Assembly (NCBI GenBank): GCA_045615765.1
Contig: JAZLFM010000017.1
Span: 1 to 9,366 of the forward strand
From: UBA1715 sp045615765
GTDB lineage: Bacteria; Bacteroidota; Bacteroidia; Bacteroidales; UBA1715
DNA: 9,366 nucleotides
Direction: 5' to 3'
This document shows, piece after piece, positions 4,909-9,366 of this stretch. A program made the translations under genes and the position numbers. The first letter of the stretch is position 1. The number at the start of each line of letters is the position of its first letter. The notes under the pieces were generated by a model. The model saw nothing but the letters and a program-made list of their open reading frames with translations, was not told the origin of the DNA and did no database searches.

Positions 4909-5565
4909 TTAAAATTCTTTACTCAACGAAAGCGTCAAGATAGAAATACATTGTTTGTCGTCGATTTCTTGGCGGAAAATGTAGCCAACATCAAGTCCAA
5001 GTTTTTTTCGGAACTCAAAGCCACAATTTGCTCCATATTTCACCGTAGAAATACGGTACATACTGCCGGCTTCTATAGGATGATATGTTTCTACAAACAA
5101 CGAAGGGCGTATATGTTTACGCAACGAGTACGCTACCTTAATTTTATTCTTATCCACAACCTCTGGCTGCAATCCTTCGCTATTTTTCACATAAGTGTTT
5201 TTCGTGACATTCAATTTTGTTTGTATAGAGAAACGGAAATCATCTATTTTCTTCTTATAACCAACAACTGCAGCAACCGTGTGCATCGGGAAATAACCGT
5301 TCTTTCTATATTTTTCGGTAAACTTATAACTTAGTCCGACAAACAACGGTTTTGTAATATTGTAGCGGGCACCGACTTCGGCCAGTCCTTGTTTCAGCAA
5401 GGCTGAATTTTGTTGGAATCGCGTTTCTCCTTCAAAATCTATAGAAAATCGTTTCGAAAGGTCAACAGAAGCCCCTACTCCCGTCCAAACTTCAAAAGAA
5501 TGCGACTGAGCCGACGCAAGAAACGCGACAAGCAAAGAAAAAATTATGAAAGCACAACGCTTCAT
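4909..5565 (-). CDS. DUF2490-family outer-membrane beta-barrel protein
   Basis: 218 residues. Signal peptide 1-19 (MKRCAFIIFSLLVAFLASA, then Q) sends it to the periplasm. The mature part is a series of alternating amphipathic strands (FEVWTGVGASVDLSKRFSIDFEGETRF, AEVGARYNITKPLFVGLSYKF and others) ending in Phe (LSLSKEF), the usual C-terminal mark of outer-membrane barrels. The strand pattern, the early W and the length fit DUF2490 (PF10677), a Bacteroidetes barrel family of unknown function. It is the last gene of the five-gene operon, starting 3 nt after the DUF4956 stop. As the only predicted outer-membrane barrel of the set it could be a channel or an acceptor for a product made by the VTC/DUF4956 pair; that is inference. 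Family call is good, role unknown. Confidence 0.8.
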   Translation of the reverse strand: MKRCAFIIFSLLVAFLASAQSHSFEVWTGVGASVDLSKRFSIDFEGETRFQQNSALLKQGLAEVGARYNITKPLFVGLSYKFTEKYRKNGYFPMHTVAAVVGYKKKIDDFRFSIQTKLNVTKNTYVKNSEGLQPEVVDKNKIKVAYSLRKHIRPSLFVETYHPIEAGSMYRISTVKYGANCGFEFRKKLGLDVGYIFRQEIDDKQCISILTLSLSKEF

Positions 5566-5568
5566 CTA

Positions 5569-6216
5569 CTATGATTCGTGCACATCCGACATAAGATTCT
5601 CGCTATTATCTGGTTCATAATAATAGATTTGAATCCAAGTAGAATCAGTTAAATAATTAATATCGCCAACTTCAAAACGTTCGATTTTTAAACCTGTACG
5701 TTTTTCCAAATCTGCTTTTAATTCAGCATAATGTTCTGGTTTTACCAAAGCGATGTTATCGTATTTCACACGTTTACGAGACTCGTGTTTAATCATCCAA
5801 ACTTTTTCAAGGAAGAACGCAACCATAACGATTGCCAAGTTTGTGAACACCAACTCTGCATAACTTACTTTTTTGTTTGACAAAGCGTTAATTACCGAAA
5901 CACCTATTACCAAGAATAAATATGTCATTTCTTTTATAGGCATCAATTCCGTACGGTAACGAATGATTCCGAAAATTGCAAACAAACCAAGTGCAAATCC
6001 AACTTGAATCTTAACATTGCCAAGTAAGAAACAAAGCAAGAATACTATTGCAGAAATTAAAATATAGGTAAATAAGAAATCTCTTCGTTTTGTTGCAGGA
6101 TAATACAAACCTCTACCTATAATAAAGATTATCAAAAAGTTAAACACAAAGCGAATTATTAACTCTGCGAATGAAGGTGCATCAATCAATGCTATTCCAA
6201 AAAATTCTTGTTCCAT
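5569..6216 (-). CDS. DUF4956-family polytopic inner-membrane protein
   Basis: 215 residues. About five membrane segments: 19-38, 47-66, 72-85, 97-112 and 120-140. A soluble C-terminal domain (142-215) carries an EHYAELKADLEKRTGLKIERFEVGDI element. The signature LFAIFGIIRYRTELMPIKEMTYLF (77-101) between segments 3 and 4 is typical of DUF4956 (PF16316) and contains conserved Arg and Lys likely near the membrane surface. Such proteins are recurrently encoded next to VTC-domain proteins, as here, where only 1 nt separates the two genes, pointing to a physical complex. By analogy with yeast VTC, where a membrane part receives the polymer made by a cytosolic catalytic domain, DUF4956 might conduct or anchor a polymer; this is inference. 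Function is not established. Confidence 0.85.
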   Translation of the reverse strand: MEQEFFGIALIDAPSFAELIIRFVFNFLIIFIIGRGLYYPATKRRDFLFTYILISAIVFLLCFLLGNVKIQVGFALGLFAIFGIIRYRTELMPIKEMTYLFLVIGVSVINALSNKKVSYAELVFTNLAIVMVAFFLEKVWMIKHESRKRVKYDNIALVKPEHYAELKADLEKRTGLKIERFEVGDINYLTDSTWIQIYYYEPDNSENLMSDVHES

Positions 6217-6217
6217 A

Positions 6218-6982
6218 TTAGTTTTTGTTAAAGTATTTTAGTTTTTCTATATATCGTAATTTCTTTTTGAATCGGTTTTTCTTTATGTTTTTGTACACAA
6301 CAGCCGTTCCTATCGCATACTTACTCATACCACGTTTGAATATGCGATTTTTCAGCAACGCACTTTGCATATACGAAACGGAGCTACATTTATCACGTTT
6401 CAATTCTATAATACAAATATGACTAAAGTCTGCTTTTTCGCCAGTTTTATAATTTGTCACCATCAAGTTGGTATCGACAGTGCATCGTTCACCATGAATC
6501 AGGTCAACCAAGGTTAAACGAGTATATTCAACGACCGTTTTAGGGAATAAATCGGTTGCTGCATACGGGCAATTTTTTTCGAGAAATATGCTTGCTTCAG
6601 TCAACGGAGCAGATGCTGGAAAAGAAACGCGTTTCTTTTTAGTGCGTCGTTTATTGTTTTTGAACTTCACTTCCAAAAACTCAGCACCTGTAGATAAATA
6701 AGTACGATGACGTACTTTATAGCGATTCAACTTTCCATTTTGATGATCGATATACATCTGATCATTTGATGTGTCGAAATACACAGTTTTATAATCCTGA
6801 TATGGTGTATTATTTATATGTAACACAGCATATTTGGGAGCAATTGCAGACAAAACTGCAGGCAATTGCTTACTACTGAACACGTACTTCGTATCAGTTC
6901 TGTTCTGAAGTTTTACCGAGTCCATTTCGTCAAGCGAAATCGGACGCATCGCATCAACAATATGTTGAATTTCGTCAAGCAT
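6218..6982 (-). CDS. VTC-domain (polyphosphate polymerase-like) triphosphate-tunnel protein
   Basis: 254 residues, soluble, cytoplasmic. It matches the VTC domain (PF09359), a triphosphate-tunnel fold whose yeast member Vtc4 makes polyphosphate from ATP. Tunnel-type charged motifs appear in order: NRTDTKYVF (27-35, Lys32), VYFDT (67-71), KVRHR (89-93), FLEVKFK (102-108), KKKR (115-118), VEYTR (151-155), VDTN (169-172), IIELK (191-195, Glu193 as likely metal ligand) and KRGMSKYAIG (216-225, Lys221). No core charged position looks lost. A very basic C-terminal tail (KKNRFKKKLRYIEKLKYFNKN) could touch membrane or polyanion. Its start overlaps the stop of the upstream gene by one base (TAATG), implying translational coupling; the DUF4956 gene follows after 1 nt. 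Whether the product is polyphosphate, another nucleotide-derived polymer or a signal is unknown. Confidence 0.85.
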   Translation of the reverse strand: MLDEIQHIVDAMRPISLDEMDSVKLQNRTDTKYVFSSKQLPAVLSAIAPKYAVLHINNTPYQDYKTVYFDTSNDQMYIDHQNGKLNRYKVRHRTYLSTGAEFLEVKFKNNKRRTKKKRVSFPASAPLTEASIFLEKNCPYAATDLFPKTVVEYTRLTLVDLIHGERCTVDTNLMVTNYKTGEKADFSHICIIELKRDKCSSVSYMQSALLKNRIFKRGMSKYAIGTAVVYKNIKKNRFKKKLRYIEKLKYFNKN

Positions 6983-7377
6983 TATTCAGTGTAATAAGTG
7001 TATTCGTAAACTTTTTTCTTGATAAGCTTACCACTTGCATCGTAGTACAATTTAGCTATGCGTTTTCCACTCTCATTGTATTGGTACACAGCCTTTTCTT
7101 TTAATTTTCCCGATGCACTATACTCATATTCAGCAACAACTTTCTTACCCTTATATTCGTAAGTATAATATTTTTTCAATTCACCATATTCATCATACGA
7201 ATACTCTTTTACAACACGACCACGGTCATCGCGTTCTTCTTTTGAGTCAAGAACTTTTTTTCCTTTCGAGTCAATTTCGTAAACCGTCTTCGTTTTTACT
7301 TCTCCTGTTTGCGCAGACACTGTCATACTAAAGCAAAGTCCCGCAGCACAACATACAAGCAAATGTGATAGTTTCAT
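6982..7377 (-). CDS. Small exported Lys/Tyr-rich repeat protein
   Basis: 131 residues. Signal peptide 1-22 (hydrophobic LLVCCAAGLCFSMTVSA, cleavage before Q23). From about residue 58 the mature chain is built of roughly 13-residue units of the pattern Y-x-Y-x-x-x-G-K-x-x-K: YSYDEYGELKKY, YTYEYKGKKVVAE, YEYSASGKLKEKA, VYQYNESGKRIAK, LYYDASGKLIKKK. This resembles YD/RHS-like or MORN-like beta-hairpin repeats. The protein is rich in lysine and probably basic, which would suit contact with an anionic polymer, though that is speculation. It is the second gene of the operon, 12 nt after the lipoprotein, and its TAA overlaps the ATG of the VTC gene. It has no T9SS tail and no lipobox, so it is probably periplasmic. 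I do not recognise a named family with certainty. Confidence 0.75.
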   Translation of the reverse strand: MKLSHLLVCCAAGLCFSMTVSAQTGEVKTKTVYEIDSKGKKVLDSKEERDDRGRVVKEYSYDEYGELKKYYTYEYKGKKVVAEYEYSASGKLKEKAVYQYNESGKRIAKLYYDASGKLIKKKVYEYTYYTE

Positions 7378-7389
7378 AATATACTATTT

Positions 7390-8112
7390 TTAGTAGTTCT
7401 TAATATCAATTTTTTCTACACTCACCACAGAAGTGTTTTCTTTTATAGTAAAAGATCGGTAGCAAACAGAATCGGCACCAGCCACCTGATTTTCGCTATA
7501 TACATACAAACGATAATCTCCAGGAATTAGATTACGTATGGTAAAATTACCTTCGCCATCAACGCGAGTACGATCCAAAATTTCGGAATCATTAGCAAAC
7601 TGCAAATAAACATCAGCATCTTGAGCTGGTTTTTGATACAATTCTATAGATCCGCTATACTTATGTTCCACGACACTTCCCTTCACTACACCACCACCAT
7701 TATCGTAGTCAACATGTTTATAGACCGTAAATGTAGGTACCGTAGCCTCATCCTTTTTTGAATCCAACGAAATTGTTTGAGACAACACTATCTTCGGATA
7801 TTTTGAATTCGAAACTGAATCATCAGAGTAAACAAACACGGTATAATCACCCTTTGTTAAATTCGAAAACTGATACTTTCCATCATATCCTGTAGCTTCT
7901 TTATCGTCAGATATTCCCGTACTACCATATGATATAAACACATTACAATCAGTTGCCGGATAAGCATCACCAGATTTCTCCGATATTGCATTTATGTTTT
8001 GCATCATAACACTTCCTTGTATGGATGCCAAACCGCCCTTACCTTCTTGTGGGGCACAAGAGAACAAGAAACAAACAGCAGATGCAAACGCAAAAAATCT
8101 TTTTATATACAT
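7390..8112 (-). CDS. Lipoprotein with two repeated carboxypeptidase-regulatory-like beta-sandwich domains
   Basis: 240 residues. Type II signal peptide with lipobox LFSC (Cys19) after the hydrophobic FAFASAVCFLFS; the mature N-terminus is CAPQEGKGG. Two similar domains follow, about 30-131 and 143-238. Each opens with a GSV strand and has the CarboxypepD_reg-like core: GKYQFSNLTKGDYTVFVYSDD in the first and GNFTIRNLIPGDYRLYVYSEN in the second, evidence of internal duplication. Such prealbumin-like domains usually bind or present ligands rather than catalyse. It is the first gene of the five-gene operon and directly follows a strong Bacteroidetes promoter (8137-8167). It is likely anchored in the outer membrane with its domains in the periplasm or at the surface. 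Its role with the VTC/DUF4956/DUF2490 set is unknown. Confidence 0.8.
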   Translation of the reverse strand: MYIKRFFAFASAVCFLFSCAPQEGKGGLASIQGSVMMQNINAISEKSGDAYPATDCNVFISYGSTGISDDKEATGYDGKYQFSNLTKGDYTVFVYSDDSVSNSKYPKIVLSQTISLDSKKDEATVPTFTVYKHVDYDNGGGVVKGSVVEHKYSGSIELYQKPAQDADVYLQFANDSEILDRTRVDGEGNFTIRNLIPGDYRLYVYSENQVAGADSVCYRSFTIKENTSVVSVEKIDIKNY

Positions 8113-8136
8113 TTTTATAAAAAATTATTCCAACTA

Positions 8137-8167
8137 CAAAAATAGGACTAATTTTTCATATAACAAA
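8137..8167 (-). promoter_or_regulatory. Promoter of the five-gene VTC operon
   Basis: On the minus strand: TTTG (8164-8167), 19-nt spacer, TATTTTTG (8137-8144). This is the best -33/-7 match in the window. It is placed to start transcription near 8130, giving a leader of about 20 nt before the lipoprotein ATG at 8112. No other promoter of this quality lies between the five genes. Confidence 0.7.
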
Positions 8168-8263
8168 AAACTTTATACTAAGACGACAAAAAGGTTACAA
8201 TAGAGTTACATTTTCAGTTTTTACCGCACGAAATGCAGCATTGCCTTATCGAAATAGGCAGTT

Positions 8264-8310
8264 ATAAAAAAAGAGAGGATAGAAAGAACACCCTTCCTAT
8301 CCCCTCTTTT
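8264..8310 (-). terminator. Intrinsic terminator of the PfkB kinase gene
   Basis: AAAAGAGAGGATAG (8269-8282) and CTATCCCCTCTTTT (8297-8310) form a 14-bp stem with one mismatch and a 14-nt loop. Read on the minus strand the stem runs into a T-rich tract at about 8272-8264. It lies 19 nt past the kinase stop and insulates the kinase from the VTC operon promoter. Confidence 0.75.
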
Positions 8311-8328
8311 CATTTTGTATATTCTTTA

Positions 8329-9240
8329 CTATAAAGAAAACGCTGTAAGTTCCTTAAACTTCATTATACGTTCTTTGATAGTATCAGCAGTCAGATTTTC
8401 CAATGCCTCAGTTCCCATTTTTTCAACCGTAAACGAAGCCATAGCAGAAGCTACTATCATTGCCGTTTTCATAGTTTCGAAATCCGTATTATCTTGTTGA
8501 GCTACATAACCCAAAAACGCACCGGCAAACGTATCACCAGCACCAGTAGGATCTACAACAGTATCAAGAGGCAATGCTGGCGCAACAAAAATCTTATCGT
8601 TATTGAACAACATTGCACCATGTTCACCTTTCTTTATAATTACATATTGTGGTCCCATAGCACAAATCACTTTTGCTGCTTTTGGCAAGCTTCGTTCTCC
8701 CGAAAGTTGACGAGCTTCTTCATCATTAATAATAATGATATCGACCAAAGCAATAGTTTTTTTCAATTCATCCATTGCGATATTCATCCACAAATCCATA
8801 GTATCTAACGCAACAAATTTTGGACGTTTATTCATTTGTTCTAATACACTACGTTGTAAAGCAGGATGCAAATTTCCCAACATCACATATTCAGTATCTT
8901 TGTAAGAATCCGGAAGAATTGGTTTAAATTTCTCCAAAACATTCAATTCCGTCACCAAAGTTTCGCGTTGATTCATATTGTCGAAGTAGCGACCAGACCA
9001 AAACATAGTTTTTTCATCTGATTTTTTTTGCATACCTGCAAGATCAACACCCTTGTCCTCTAACTTCTTGATAAACTCTTCAGGAAAATCGTAACCTACC
9101 GCACAAACAGACTGAGGTTCAACAAAATACGAAGCAGAGAAACAAATATACGTACCCGAACCACCTATGATTTTATCGGTCTTTGCAACCGGTGTTTCTA
9201 TTGCATCGAAAGCGATGCTACCAAAAATTATTGCCTTCAT
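8329..9240 (-). CDS. PfkB/ribokinase-family carbohydrate or nucleoside kinase
   Basis: 303 residues, full length for the PfkB family, cytoplasmic; it transfers phosphate from ATP to a sugar or nucleoside hydroxyl. The N-terminal strand MKAIIFGSIAFDAIETP and GGSGTYICFSAS (26-37) form the substrate-side region; the usual GG-x-x-x-N-x-A motif is modified (Tyr/Ile in place of Asn). KKGEHGAM (203-210) precedes the ATP site. PfkB signature 2, DPTGAGDTFAGAF (230-242), is intact, with Asp236 as the expected catalytic base and GAGD as the anion hole. A sensible start at 9240 is supported by a TATATTTG box 14 nt upstream, and a terminator follows the gene. Single-gene unit, divergent from the tRNA-Asn. 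The substrate cannot be read from the sequence, so no symbol is given. Confidence 0.9.
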   Translation of the reverse strand: MKAIIFGSIAFDAIETPVAKTDKIIGGSGTYICFSASYFVEPQSVCAVGYDFPEEFIKKLEDKGVDLAGMQKKSDEKTMFWSGRYFDNMNQRETLVTELNVLEKFKPILPDSYKDTEYVMLGNLHPALQRSVLEQMNKRPKFVALDTMDLWMNIAMDELKKTIALVDIIIINDEEARQLSGERSLPKAAKVICAMGPQYVIIKKGEHGAMLFNNDKIFVAPALPLDTVVDPTGAGDTFAGAFLGYVAQQDNTDFETMKTAMIVASAMASFTVEKMGTEALENLTADTIKERIMKFKELTAFSL

Positions 9241-9254
9241 TGTAATTTTTTTTG

Positions 9255-9262
9255 CAAATATA
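9255..9262 (-). promoter_or_regulatory. -7 box of the PfkB kinase gene
   Basis: Minus strand TATATTTG, an exact TAnnTTTG match, 14 nt upstream of the start codon. No clear TTTG at the -33 distance, only AT-rich DNA. Confidence 0.5.
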
Positions 9263-9284
9263 TTTTTTTATTCAAAAATACTCG

Positions 9285-9292
9285 TATATTTG
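9285..9292 (+). promoter_or_regulatory. -7 box of the tRNA-Asn gene
   Basis: Plus strand TATATTTG, an exact TAnnTTTG match, 25 nt before the mature tRNA 5' end. Upstream sequence at the -33 position is T-rich without a clean TTG. Confidence 0.55.
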
Positions 9293-9317
9293 CACTGCTT
9301 TTTAGGAGCAAACATAT

Positions 9318-9366
9318 TCCCAAATAGCTCAGTTGGTTAGAGCATCTGACTGTTAATCAGAGGGTC
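9318..9366 (+). tRNA. tRNA-Asn (anticodon GUU), 3' end outside the window
   Basis: TCCCAAA (9318-9324) is the 5' acceptor arm; GCTC...GAGC forms the D-arm around AGTTGGTTA. TCTGA (9345-9349) and TCAGA (9357-9361) form the anticodon stem around CTGTTAA, with anticodon GTT at 9352-9354. The window ends in the variable loop, so the T-arm and 3' acceptor strand are missing here. Confidence 0.93.

Noticed and set aside
4906..5334. 142-codon open frame on the plus strand
   Set aside because: Antisense shadow of the DUF2490 gene; no start signals, and the product has no domain pattern.
8113..8263. Possible riboswitch or leader before the VTC operon
   Set aside because: The promoter lies about 25 nt from the start codon, leaving no room for an aptamer; the rest is AT-rich without stable stems.

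Overview
The window looks like chromosomal DNA of a Bacteroidales-type member of the Bacteroidetes. The evidence is: two proteins with type IX secretion (T9SS) C-terminal sorting domains; several promoters with the Bacteroidetes -7 box TAnnTTTG; AT-rich coding sequence; and families common in that phylum (DUF4956, DUF2490, lipoproteins with carboxypeptidase-regulatory-like domains). Almost everything is on the minus strand.

Region 1 (1-590) does not match the rest. It holds a small XRE-type helix-turn-helix gene and, divergent from it, a frameshifted remnant of a short protein (MPDYQQMYLTM...) of a kind I associate with Firmicutes mobile regions. It also has a strong Shine-Dalgarno and a sigma-70-like promoter. 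It is richer in G+C (hand count 31/60 at 61-120, against 18/60 at 5641-5700). GC-rich palindromic repeats follow at 504-582, then a 28-bp dispersed repeat at 593-620. This is either an inter-phylum insertion remnant or an assembly chimera.

Region 2 (593-3984) carries two tandem paralogues for secreted T9SS cargo proteins. Their last 171 residues are about 91% identical by hand count (156/171), while their central parts have diverged. Each gene is followed by a copy of the same 28-bp repeat. The 570-bp gap between them holds a 246-bp nested inverted-repeat element (2183-2428) and a long foldback (2460-2521).

Region 3 (4018-4870) is a two-gene module: a small charged protein followed 4 nt later by a GNAT acetyltransferase. 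It is probably a GNAT-type toxin-antitoxin pair, with its own promoter and a dyad next to it.

Region 4 (4875-8167) is a tight five-gene operon behind one very good Bacteroidetes promoter. In order of transcription it encodes a lipoprotein with two repeated beta-sandwich domains, a small exported Lys/Tyr-rich repeat protein, a VTC-type (polyphosphate polymerase-like, triphosphate-tunnel) domain protein, a DUF4956 inner-membrane protein, and a DUF2490 outer-membrane barrel. A soluble nucleotide-polymer-type catalyst, a membrane partner and three envelope components in one transcript suggest an envelope-linked polymer or modification system. This is the best candidate for an undescribed system in the window.

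Region 5 (8264-9366) has a PfkB-family sugar/nucleoside kinase with a clear intrinsic terminator. Divergent from it is the first 49 nt of a tRNA-Asn(GUU) cut by the window end. I saw no CRISPR array, transposase gene, rRNA or riboswitch.
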